From assembly GCF_016863035.1 (NCBI RefSeq), contig NZ_BOOC01000011.1, positions 1 through 64,000 on the forward strand: a stretch of 64,000 nucleotides of DNA, read 5' to 3'. The notes beneath the pieces were generated by a model. That model was not told where the DNA came from. It made no database searches and saw only the letters and a program-made list of their open reading frames with translations. The DNA comes from Microbispora corallina (GTDB taxonomy: Bacteria; Actinomycetota; Actinomycetes; Streptosporangiales; Streptosporangiaceae). A program made the position numbers and the translations under genes. This document shows, piece after piece, positions 57,352 through 64,000 of the stretch; position 1 is the first letter of the stretch; the number at the start of each line of letters is the position of its first letter.

Positions 57352-58487
57352 GGGGCGCCCCCGGTCAGCGGCAGCTCGGCGCTGACGGTCCAGCCCCGCT
57401 GCGGGTCCGGGCCGGCCACGCAGGTGCCGCCCAGCAGCCCGGCGCGCTCGACCATGCCGGCGATGCCGTACCCCGGCGCCCCGGCCGGGCGGATGAGGCC
57501 GCCGTCCCCGTCGTCGCTCACGCGCAGCCGCACCGACCTCTCGCCGGCGCTGACCCGAACCTCGATGTGGGTGGCGTGCCGCGCGTGCCGGATCGCGTTG
57601 GTGACCGACTCCTGGGCGATGCGGTAGACCGCCGCGCCGACCGCCGGAGGCAGCCGGTCGAGGTCGCCCGCGATCTCCACGTCGACCGGCGGGCCTGAGT
57701 GGCCGTCGTTCGCCAGCTCCCCGAGGTCGGCGATCTGCCGGCCGGGCGTCAGCTCCGCGGGCTCGTTTTTGCGCAGCACGCGGACCATGGCGCGCATCTC
57801 GTCCAGGGCGCGCGCGGCCTCCGCCTCGATCACCCGCAGCGCCTCCACCGCCGAGTCCGGCCGGGACGCCGACGTGGCGAGGCCCGCCTGCGCGCGCACG
57901 GCCATGGCCGAAACGTGGTGGGCGACCGTGTCGTGCAGGTCGCGGGCGAGCTGCTCCCGTTCGAGCAGCTTGATCCGGTCGAGCTCGCGCATCCGCTCCC
58001 CGGCCCGGTACCGGAACGCCCCGCCGAGGGCGGTGGACGCGAACAGCACGGCGAACGGGCCGATCACGTCGCCGGCGGTGGCGTGGTCGACCGTCACCGA
58101 CAGGCAGACCGCGGCGAGCATGAGCGCCGTCCCCGTCACCACGTCGCGCCCCGACCCCCAGCGGAACAACGCGTACGGCAGGAGCAGCATGAACGCGAGG
58201 GTGTAGTTGCCCAGCGGGCCGCCGCCCAGCAGGAGCGGGACGAGGCCGGTGACGACGAAGCAGATCGCGACCATGAGCAGGGGCCGCGTCCGGCGCCACA
58301 GCAGCATGGGCACGAGCGCGGCGGTCACGGCCGTCGAGACCGTCCGCCAGGGGAGATCCGGCCGCAGGACCCCTTCGAGGATCGCGAGCGGCACGAGAAC
58401 GCCCACGAGCGCCCAGTCACGCCACACCCGCCGCGGCGGGTGCGGGGGAGGCGGCTCGTTCCACACGGAGCGAAGAAGGCCCGGCAC
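57348..58487 (-). CDS. sensor histidine kinase (HisKA_3/NarX-like)
   Basis: A 379-residue kinase with about five membrane segments in the first 150 residues and almost no extracytoplasmic loop, then the dimerisation motif EREQLARDLHDTVAHHVSAMAVRAQ with the phospho-His, the N-box AQESVTNAIRHARHAT and GYGIAGMVERAGLLGG. This is the membrane-sensing type common in actinobacterial NarL-pair systems. GTG start at 58487. The upstream 206 bases to hsaC contain the hsaC operator but no obvious kinase promoter. Confidence 0.94.
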   Translation of the reverse strand: MPGLLRSVWNEPPPPHPPRRVWRDWALVGVLVPLAILEGVLRPDLPWRTVSTAVTAALVPMLLWRRTRPLLMVAICFVVTGLVPLLLGGGPLGNYTLAFMLLLPYALFRWGSGRDVVTGTALMLAAVCLSVTVDHATAGDVIGPFAVLFASTALGGAFRYRAGERMRELDRIKLLEREQLARDLHDTVAHHVSAMAVRAQAGLATSASRPDSAVEALRVIEAEAARALDEMRAMVRVLRKNEPAELTPGRQIADLGELANDGHSGPPVDVEIAGDLDRLPPAVGAAVYRIAQESVTNAIRHARHATHIEVRVSAGERSVRLRVSDDGDGGLIRPAGAPGYGIAGMVERAGLLGGTCVAGPDPQRGWTVSAELPLTGGAP

Positions 58488-58610
58488 GACACGATGGTAC
58501 GAAACCCCCGCCCCTGTGACGCCGCCCGCTCACGCCGGGACGAGACGGGCGTCCCGCCGGAGCCGGCACCTTGACGAGGACGGGGGCGTCCCTCTGGGTC
58601 CGGTGCGGGA

Positions 58611-58627
58611 CTCTCACTGAGCGGGAG
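58611..58627. promoter_or_regulatory. 17-bp steroid-island inverted repeat, site 4
   Basis: CTCTCACTGAGCGGGAG differs from site 3 at two positions and lies 66 bases before hsaC, like site 3 followed directly by GCC. One arm has a single mismatch. Confidence 0.6.
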
Positions 58628-58693
58628 GCCGCGGGCGTCCGCCTCCGCGCCCGTGCGACCGTTCTCGGCGGGCGGAAGATGGGACGGACGACT

Positions 58694-59608
58694 GTGACGC
58701 AGATCCGCGGCCTCGGCTACCTGAAGATCCAGACGCGCGACCTCCCCCGCTGGCGCGACCTCGTCCTCGACGGGCTCGGGTTCGCCGAGGGATCGGGACC
58801 CGACCCGGACGGCCTCTACCTGCGCATGGACGAGCGACGGGCCCGGCTCGCCGTGCTGCCCGGCGACGCGGACCGGGTGCTCGCCGTGGGCTGGGAGGTC
58901 CGCGACCAGTTCGCCCTGGCCGCCGTGGGCCGTACGGTCGAGGCGTCGGGCACGCCGGTGAAGGTGCTGTCGGAGGCCGAGGCCGCCGAGCGCGACGCCG
59001 AGCAGGTCATCGCCTTCGCCGACCCCGCCGGCACCCCGGTCGAGGTCTTCTTCGGGCCCGTCCTCGACCACCGCCCGGTCCTGACCGGGAGGGGGCAGCG
59101 GTTCGTCACGGGCGTCCAGGGGATGGGCCACGTCGTCCTGCCCGCCCCCGCGATCGACGAGACCGTGGCCTTCTACACCGAGGTGCTGGGGTTCCTGCCG
59201 CGCGGCGCGTTCCGGCCCGCGGCCGGCCGGGGACGGGCGCCGCGCGTGCGCTTCCTCGGCGTGAACCGCCGCCACCACAGCCTGGCCGTCTGCCCGGCGC
59301 CCCGGGGCGGGGACCCGGGCCTGGTGCACCTGATGGTGGAGGTCGACACCCTCGACGCCGTGGGCATGGCCTACGACCGGGTCCGCGGCCTGGGGTTCTC
59401 CATCTCCTCGACGCTCGGACGGCACACCAACGACAAGATGGTCTCCTTCTACGTCCGCGCCCCCGGCGGCTGGGACATCGAGTACGGCACCGACGGCGCC
59501 CTCGTCGACGAGGCCTACTACACGGCCGAGGAGATCACGAGCGACAGCTACTGGGGTCACGACTGGTCCGGCTCCGAGCCGCTGGCCGCGTTCTCCCCGC
59601 GCCCGTGA
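58694..59608 (+). CDS. hsaC: 3,4-DHSA extradiol dioxygenase
   Basis: A 304-residue two-domain type I extradiol dioxygenase. Fe(II) ligands are His146 in GMGHVVLP, His212 in GLVHLMVEV and Glu263 in GWDIEYGTDG; the catalytic His195 lies in NRRHHSLAV. The first domain matches HsaC (IRGLGYLKI, LYLRMDERRARLAVLPGDADR). It opens ring A of 3,4-DHSA by meta-cleavage to 4,9-DSHA, the HsaD substrate. GTG 58694 gives the N-terminus seen in other HsaC proteins; ATG 58679 would add five residues. The stop overlaps the next GTG by four bases. Confidence 0.93.
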   Translation: MTQIRGLGYLKIQTRDLPRWRDLVLDGLGFAEGSGPDPDGLYLRMDERRARLAVLPGDADRVLAVGWEVRDQFALAAVGRTVEASGTPVKVLSEAEAAERDAEQVIAFADPAGTPVEVFFGPVLDHRPVLTGRGQRFVTGVQGMGHVVLPAPAIDETVAFYTEVLGFLPRGAFRPAAGRGRAPRVRFLGVNRRHHSLAVCPAPRGGDPGLVHLMVEVDTLDAVGMAYDRVRGLGFSISSTLGRHTNDKMVSFYVRAPGGWDIEYGTDGALVDEAYYTAEEITSDSYWGHDWSGSEPLAAFSPRP

Positions 59609-61089
59609 CCGCCGGCCCTCCCACCCTGCCTGACGTCCCCCCGGGCGAGCCGGTCGCGGCCCCCCGGCGGTTCGACCACGAGTGCGACGTGCTCGTCGTG
59701 GGCTTCGGATGCGCCGGCGCGGCGGCGGCGTACGAGGCGGCGGCCGCCGGAGCCCGCGTGATCGTGCTGGAGCGGGCGGACGCCCCCGGCGGCACCTCCG
59801 CGCTGTCCGGCGGCGAGATCTACCTCGGCGGCGGCACCCCCGTGCAGAAGGCGTGCGGCTTCGACGACACGCCGGGCGACATGTTCGCCTACCTGCGGGC
59901 CGCGCTCGGCCCGCACGCCGACGAGGAGAAGCTGCGCCTGTACTGCGACGGCAGCCTGGAGCACTTCCGCTGGCTGACCGACCGGGGGGTGACGTTCACC
60001 GAGCGGCTGTACGGCGAGCCCTGCTGGATGCCGCCGACCGGCGACGGCCTGATGTGGCTGGGGGAGAACGCCTGGCCGTACCGGACCCTCGCCCGCCCCG
60101 CGCCGCGCGGCCACCGCCCGCCCGCGCCGGGCTTCGCCGGGCGGCTGCTCATGGACGCCCTCGTGTCCGCCGCGACGTCGGCGGGCGCGGCCTGCCACAC
60201 CGGCACGAAGGCCGTGAACCTGGCGCTGGACGTCGGCGGGCGGGTGATCGGCGTCCTGGCCACCCGGTACGGCGAGCGCGTGGCCTACCGCGCCCGCCGC
60301 GGCGTCGTGCTCGCGACCGGCGGCTTCGCCGACTCCGACGAGATGCTGGAGCAGCACGCTCCCGCGCTGCTCGGTCACGCCCGGCTGACGTCGGGCGGCG
60401 ACGACGGCGGCGGCATCCGGATGGCGGCGGCCCTCGGGGCGGCCACCCGGCGCATGTCGTCCGTCGAGGTCGCGCTGGCCGTGGTGCCCGGCGTCGTCGT
60501 GCGCGGCATGCTGGTCAACGCCGCCGGCCAGCGGTTCCTCAACGAGGACGTGTACCCCGGCCTGCTGAGCTCCGCGGCCGTGCTGCGGCAGCCCGCGCCG
60601 CTGTGGGCGGTCGTGGACGAGGAGGGCTACGAGGCCGTGCCCGAGCCCGAGCGCTGGGGCGTCCGCCCCCGGCACATCGCCGGGACGGTCGCGGAGCTGG
60701 AGTCCGCGCTCGGCATGCCGGCGGGGGCGCTCGCCGCCACCGTCGAGCTGTACAACCGGCACGCCGCGGGTGGCGAGGACCCCCTCTTCCACAAGGACGC
60801 CCGGTGGCTCAGGCCGCTGGCGCCGCCGTTCGCCGCCCTGGACCCCCGGGACGGGTTCTGGTCGGCCGGCCGGGGGACCGGGGTGTCCGGCTTCACCCTG
60901 GGCGGGCTGCGCACCACCCCGGACGGCGCCGTCCTGCGCCATTCAGGACGGCCGATCGGCGGGCTGTACGCCGCGGGCCGGACCACGGCCGGGCTGCACG
61001 GCGAGGGGTACGTCAGCGGGACGTCGCTGGGCGACGGCACGTTCTTCGGCCGGAGAGCCGGCCGGGCGGCGGCAGTGGAGGGCCGATGA
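59605..61089 (+). CDS. KstD-like FAD-dependent steroid dehydrogenase (second copy)
   Basis: A 494-residue flavoprotein of the fumarate reductase/KstD group with FAD motif VLVVGFGCAGAAAAYEAAAAGARV (about 29-52), GGTSALSGGEIYLGGG, RGVVLATGGFADSDEM, and the C-terminal GLYAAGRTTAGLHGEGYVSGTSLGDGTFFGRRAGR. It is closer to the Rv0785-like branch than to the kstD at 48074, and lacks that enzyme's NEYAGPG motif, having GYVSGTS instead. It may act on another ring position (Delta4) or a different steroid. GTG 59605 overlaps the hsaC stop, so it is coupled to ring cleavage. Confidence 0.85.
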   Translation: MTAGPPTLPDVPPGEPVAAPRRFDHECDVLVVGFGCAGAAAAYEAAAAGARVIVLERADAPGGTSALSGGEIYLGGGTPVQKACGFDDTPGDMFAYLRAALGPHADEEKLRLYCDGSLEHFRWLTDRGVTFTERLYGEPCWMPPTGDGLMWLGENAWPYRTLARPAPRGHRPPAPGFAGRLLMDALVSAATSAGAACHTGTKAVNLALDVGGRVIGVLATRYGERVAYRARRGVVLATGGFADSDEMLEQHAPALLGHARLTSGGDDGGGIRMAAALGAATRRMSSVEVALAVVPGVVVRGMLVNAAGQRFLNEDVYPGLLSSAAVLRQPAPLWAVVDEEGYEAVPEPERWGVRPRHIAGTVAELESALGMPAGALAATVELYNRHAAGGEDPLFHKDARWLRPLAPPFAALDPRDGFWSAGRGTGVSGFTLGGLRTTPDGAVLRHSGRPIGGLYAAGRTTAGLHGEGYVSGTSLGDGTFFGRRAGRAAAVEGR

Positions 61090-61835
61090 ACCGTTTCGAG
61101 GACAAGCGGGCGCTGGTGACCGGCGCCGGGTCGGGCATCGGCCGGGCGACGGCGGCGCGGCTGGTGGCCGAGGGGGCCACGGTGTTCGCGGTGGACAAGG
61201 ACGAGGCCGGGCTGGCCGCCACCGGCGAGATCGTGGACGACCCCAAGCGCCTCCTCGCGCACGTGGCCGACCTGTCGTCGGAGGAGGGCGCGGCCGGGGC
61301 CGCGGCGGCCGCCGTCGCCGCGCTCGGCCGGATCGACGCCCTGGTCAACGTGGCGGGGTTCCTGCGGACCACCCCGGTCGCCACGCTCCGGCTCGACGAC
61401 TACCGCGACCTGCTCGCGGTCAACCTGTTCGCCCCCGTCACGCTGGTGCGCGAGCTGCTGCCGCACATCCCGGAGGGCACCGGGGTGATCGTGAACGTCA
61501 CCTCCACGGCCGCGACCCGGGCGCACCCCGGCATGACGGGCTACGCCGCGTCGAAGGGCGCCCTGCTGGCGTTCTCGATCAGCCTGGCCGCCGAGCTCGC
61601 GCCGCGCCGCATCCGGGTCGTCCCGGTCTCGCCCGGCGGCGTCGCGACGCCGCTCACCCGCGACAGGCAGACCTTCGCCGGCATCGACGTCCGGTGGTTC
61701 GCCCGCATCCACCCGCTGTGGGGCGCGCAGGGCAGGCCGGAGGACGTGGCCGGGGCGATCGCCTTCGCCGCCTCGTCCGACGGGGCGTACCTGAACGGCG
61801 TCGAGCTGCGCGTCGACGGGGGCTCGCACAGCTGA
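61086..61835 (+). CDS. SDR-family hydroxysteroid dehydrogenase-like protein
   Basis: A 249-residue classical SDR: TGAGSGIGRATAARL (cofactor), VDKDEA after strand 2 suggesting NAD, NVAGFL, catalytic Ser in NVTSTAATRAH, YxxxK in GYAASKGALLAF, and LNGVELRVDGGSHS at the end. Located in the hsaC unit with overlapping start (ATGA), it may interconvert a steroid hydroxyl and ketone, for example at C17 or C3. The position is not readable from sequence. Confidence 0.88.
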   Translation: MNRFEDKRALVTGAGSGIGRATAARLVAEGATVFAVDKDEAGLAATGEIVDDPKRLLAHVADLSSEEGAAGAAAAAVAALGRIDALVNVAGFLRTTPVATLRLDDYRDLLAVNLFAPVTLVRELLPHIPEGTGVIVNVTSTAATRAHPGMTGYAASKGALLAFSISLAAELAPRRIRVVPVSPGGVATPLTRDRQTFAGIDVRWFARIHPLWGAQGRPEDVAGAIAFAASSDGAYLNGVELRVDGGSHS

Positions 61836-61845
61836 CGCCGGCCCG

Positions 61846-62112
61846 TCAGGGGTCGGGGACGACGAGGGCGCCGTCGAGCGCCGCCCTCGTGATCGACGCG
61901 CGCAGGGCCTCGCAGCCGAGGAACAGCCCGCCGTCCTGGCCGCCGGGCGCCGCGCGGCGCTCGGCGCAGGCGGCCGCGGCGGCGGCGGTCCACTGCACGC
62001 TGGTCTGCTGCCAGCTCGCCTTGCGCGCCTCGACGCCCGCGCCGCACCGGTCGCAGCGCACCGGGCGCATGCCGGGACCGTCGGCCAGGCGGTCGTCCCT
62101 CCGGACCGTCAT
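61846..62112 (-). CDS. small Cys-containing protein coupled to kshA
   Basis: An 88-residue protein I do not recognise. It has a CxxC pair (Cys20, Cys23, in RCDRCGAG) and single cysteines at 49 and 67, which could form a zinc or iron site. WQQTSVQWTAAAAAACAERRA reads as an amphipathic helix, and the C-terminus is hydrophobic (GALVVPDP). ATG 62112 overlaps the kshA stop by four bases, so it is translated with kshA. A role in electron transfer to, or assembly of, the Rieske oxygenase is possible but unproven. Confidence 0.75.
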   Translation of the reverse strand: MTVRRDDRLADGPGMRPVRCDRCGAGVEARKASWQQTSVQWTAAAAAACAERRAAPGGQDGGLFLGCEALRASITRAALDGALVVPDP

Positions 62113-63266
62113 GCCGGCCGGCCCGCGGCCGCCCTGCGGGCGATGTTCGCCTCGACCTCGGCCTGCCACGCCTCGGTCGTCCGGGAGGTGTCCAGCTCGA
62201 ACTCGAACCGCTCCACCATCTCGGGCCGGACGTCCGCCACGTCGACGTAGAACTGCTCGTACCAGCGGCGCAGCTGGTAGACCGGGCCGTCCTCCTCGCA
62301 CAGCAGCGGGTTGTCGATGCGGGTCTTGCTCTTCCAGATCCGCACGTCCTGCTCGAAGCCCATCGCGATGAAGGCGGCGAGCTTGGTGGCCGTCTCGTCC
62401 GCCGCCGTGCCCTCCATGCCCTCCCCGCGCCGCACGATGATGCCGGACTGCAGCACGAACGAGTTCGCGTCGATCGGGTAGTGGCAGTTGATCAGCACGC
62501 ACTCGACGTCCATCGTGTCGTAGTGGTACGTCAGGTCGTCGATCATGAAGGACGGCCCGTGGTAGGAGGCGACGGACGAGTTGCCGGTCATGACCCGGCC
62601 GCCCTCCCCGGCCTTCGGCGGCCGGACGTCGGGCCGCCGCACGCCCTTCATCACCTGCGTCGCCACGTGCCCCTCGAAGATGTTCTTGAAGTACGTCGGG
62701 AACGAGTAGTGCACGTAGAAGAAGTGCGCCATGTCGACCACGTTGTCGATGACCTCGCGGCAGTTGGCGTGGACGACGGTCTCGCCCCACACCCAGTCGG
62801 TCCAGTCGTCGCGGGTGGCGCCCTCGATCCGGGGGATCGCGACCTCCGGCGGCGGCGGGTTGCCCTCGGGGTCGTTCCACACCAGGAGCAGGCCGTCCTG
62901 GTCGAGGGTCGTCCACGACGCCGTACGGGCCCGCAGCGGGACCCGGCGCGCGTACGGGATCCTCTTGCAGCGGCCGTCGCCGCCCCACCGCCAGTCGTGG
63001 AACGGGCAGGCGATCTCGTCGCCCTTGACCGTGCCCTCGGCGAGGTTGCCGCCCATGTGGCGGCAGTAGGCGTCGAGGACGTTGAGCCGGCCGTCGCCGC
63101 TCTCGAACACCACGAGCCGCTGCCCGAAGGCGTCCACCGCGTGCGGGCGGCCGTCCCGGAACCGCTCCGACAGCCCCAGGCAGTGCCACCCCCGGGCGAA
63201 CCGCGTGGGCGCCGCCTCCGCCCCGATGGCGCGGACTCCGCCGCGCTCCGCATCGACCGCAGTCAC
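62109..63266 (-). CDS. kshA: 3-ketosteroid 9alpha-monooxygenase oxygenase subunit (Rieske)
   Basis: A 385-residue Rieske non-haem oxygenase. The [2Fe-2S] ligands are Cys68, His70, Cys87 and His90 (CRH and CPFH); the mononuclear iron ligands are probably His181 and His186 in DMAHFFYVHYSFP. KshA signatures include ARGWHCLGLSERF at the start and TYFKNIFEGHVATQ. With KshB it hydroxylates C9 of ADD; the product opens ring B spontaneously to 3-HSA. GTG 63266 with AAGGGACGGG upstream gives the normal length. It diverges from the hsaA gene at 63478. Confidence 0.93.
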   Translation of the reverse strand: MTAVDAERGGVRAIGAEAAPTRFARGWHCLGLSERFRDGRPHAVDAFGQRLVVFESGDGRLNVLDAYCRHMGGNLAEGTVKGDEIACPFHDWRWGGDGRCKRIPYARRVPLRARTASWTTLDQDGLLLVWNDPEGNPPPPEVAIPRIEGATRDDWTDWVWGETVVHANCREVIDNVVDMAHFFYVHYSFPTYFKNIFEGHVATQVMKGVRRPDVRPPKAGEGGRVMTGNSSVASYHGPSFMIDDLTYHYDTMDVECVLINCHYPIDANSFVLQSGIIVRRGEGMEGTAADETATKLAAFIAMGFEQDVRIWKSKTRIDNPLLCEEDGPVYQLRRWYEQFYVDVADVRPEMVERFEFELDTSRTTEAWQAEVEANIARRAAAGRPA

Positions 63267-63339
63267 CTCGACCCGTCCCTTCGCAGGCGCGTTCCCTCCG
63301 GCGCAACGGTAGGCCGGTCGGTCCGGCCGGGGACCGCGA

Positions 63340-63356
63340 GTCCCGGTGGCCGGGAT
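63340..63356. promoter_or_regulatory. possible 17-bp steroid-island inverted repeat, site 5 (weak)
   Basis: GTCCCGGTGGCCGGGAT preserves TCCCG-N5-CGGGA as in site 2 but not the outer bases or centre. It lies 74 bases before kshA and 121 bases before hsaA in their shared promoter region, the expected place for the operator. The GC-rich motif alone is weak evidence. Confidence 0.35.
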
Positions 63357-63477
63357 GCCTCCGGCGGCGGCGGGCCCTCCCGGCGCACCATCGGTCCCGG
63401 GCGGGGAACGGCGGCCGCCGGCCCCCGGGAGGCGCACCCCCGAGGACCCGAGGACCGAGGAACGGAGCGGCCCCACG

Positions 63478-64000
63478 ATGAGCGACGACGTCCTGGAGCG
63501 CGTCCGGAGGCTGCTGCCCGCCATCGCGGAGCGGGCCGCGCTCGCCGACGAGAGCGCCCGGGTGCCCGCCGAGTCGATCGGGGAGCTCGCCGCCGCGGGG
63601 GTCTTCCGGATGCTCCAGCCCAAGAGGTACGGCGGCGCGGAGAGCGACCCTGTGGCGTTCTTCGAGGCGGTGCGGGAGATCTCCGGCGTCTGCGGCTCGA
63701 CCGGCTGGGTGGCATCGGTGCTCGGCGTGCATCCCTGGCACGTCGCGCTGTTCGCGGAGGACGCCCAGGACGAGGTCTGGGGCGGCGACCCCGGCGCGCT
63801 CGTCTCGTCCTCCTACGCCCCGGCGGGACGGCTGGCCCCGGCCGAGGGGGGCTGGGAGCTGTCGGGCCGGTGGCGGTTCTCCTCCGGCTGCGAGCACGCG
63901 TCGTGGGCGCTGGTGGGCGCCCTCGTCGTCGGCGCCAGGGGCCGCCCGGTGGACTTCATGACCGTGCTGGTCCCGCGCGCCGACTACCGCATCGAGGACG
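63478..64000 (+). CDS. hsaA: 3-HSA hydroxylase oxygenase subunit, truncated by the window edge
   Basis: The first 174 residues of an HsaA-type flavin monooxygenase: MLQPKRYGGAESDPVAFFEAVREISGVCGSTGWVASVLGVHPWHVALFAEDAQDEVWG, then VSSSYAPAG, WRFSSGCEHASWALVGA and DFMTVLVPRADYRIED. By eye this is closer to mycobacterial HsaA than the copy at 53651. It inserts oxygen at C4 of 3-HSA with FMNH2 from HsaB to make 3,4-DHSA, the HsaC substrate. ATG 63478 follows GGAGCGG. The gene runs off the right edge. Confidence 0.88.
   Translation, partial: MSDDVLERVRRLLPAIAERAALADESARVPAESIGELAAAGVFRMLQPKRYGGAESDPVAFFEAVREISGVCGSTGWVASVLGVHPWHVALFAEDAQDEVWGGDPGALVSSSYAPAGRLAPAEGGWELSGRWRFSSGCEHASWALVGALVVGARGRPVDFMTVLVPRADYRIED

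Noticed and set aside
1-64000. Search for tRNA, rRNA, insertion sequences, phage integrase or attachment sites
   Set aside because: Nothing recognisable was seen on either strand. A tRNA or covariance-model scan could confirm this; I could not run one.

Overview
The window is 64 kb of very GC-rich actinobacterial chromosome. Overlapping GTGA/ATGA start-stop junctions, frequent GTG starts, GGAGG-type ribosome binding sites, an F420-dependent oxidoreductase, an SPW-repeat membrane protein and a DmdR/IdeR-type iron box all fit. The gene content (aerobic steroid catabolism, galactoside use, encapsulin with DyP peroxidase) suggests a soil actinomycete, perhaps Streptosporangiales; the family is a guess. 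I saw no rRNA, tRNA, transposase, phage or CRISPR. No gap between genes exceeds about 275 bases.

Layout. 1-6.2 kb: end of an unidentified gene, NADAR protein, HtrA-like protease, Gfo/Idh oxidoreductase, then an NTF2-like protein, an F420 oxidoreductase and a DUF35/thiolase-like pair; two KstR-like palindromes lie upstream of the NTF2-like and F420 genes. 6.4-13.7 kb: secreted M14 carboxypeptidase, SRPBCC protein, FAD amine oxidase, sensor kinase, PCMT-like methyltransferase. 13.9-19.9 kb: lactate permease, a copper chaperone/secreted copper-binding pair behind a CsoR-like operator, SPW protein, DMT transporter, NTF2-like protein, LysR regulator. 19.9-24.6 kb: a MEDS-STAS/MEDS-kinase partner-switch pair, an S4 ribosomal protein paralogue diverging from a DUF2470 gene around an iron box, an EF-Tu-barrel-like protein and an esterase. 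24.7-38.0 kb: a minus-strand galactoside operon covering uptake (ABC transporter), hydrolysis (GH36, GH27) and the complete De Ley-Doudoroff route from galactose to pyruvate and glyceraldehyde-3-phosphate, with its own GntR regulator. 38.2-42.9 kb: acyl-CoA synthetase, a 17-bp minisatellite, a DyP peroxidase carrying an encapsulin-targeting tail, the encapsulin shell and a methyltransferase.

43.0-64.0 kb is a steroid ring-degradation island: two divergent acyl-CoA dehydrogenases, an IclR regulator, HsaB, HsaD, KstD, KshB, HsaE, HsaG, HsaF, an HsaA-like enzyme, HsaC, a second KstD-like flavoprotein, an SDR, KshA with a small Cys protein, and a second HsaA cut by the window edge. An alcohol dehydrogenase, a DUF2306 protein and a two-component pair interrupt it. 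Together these take androstenedione-type steroids through Delta1-dehydrogenation, 9alpha-hydroxylation, ring-A hydroxylation, meta-cleavage, hydrolysis and breakdown of the C6 fragment to pyruvate and propionyl-CoA.

The main find is regulatory: a 17-bp inverted repeat (core TCCCGCT...GGGA) recurs in the control regions of four, possibly five, transcription units of the island, which suggests one operator for the regulon.
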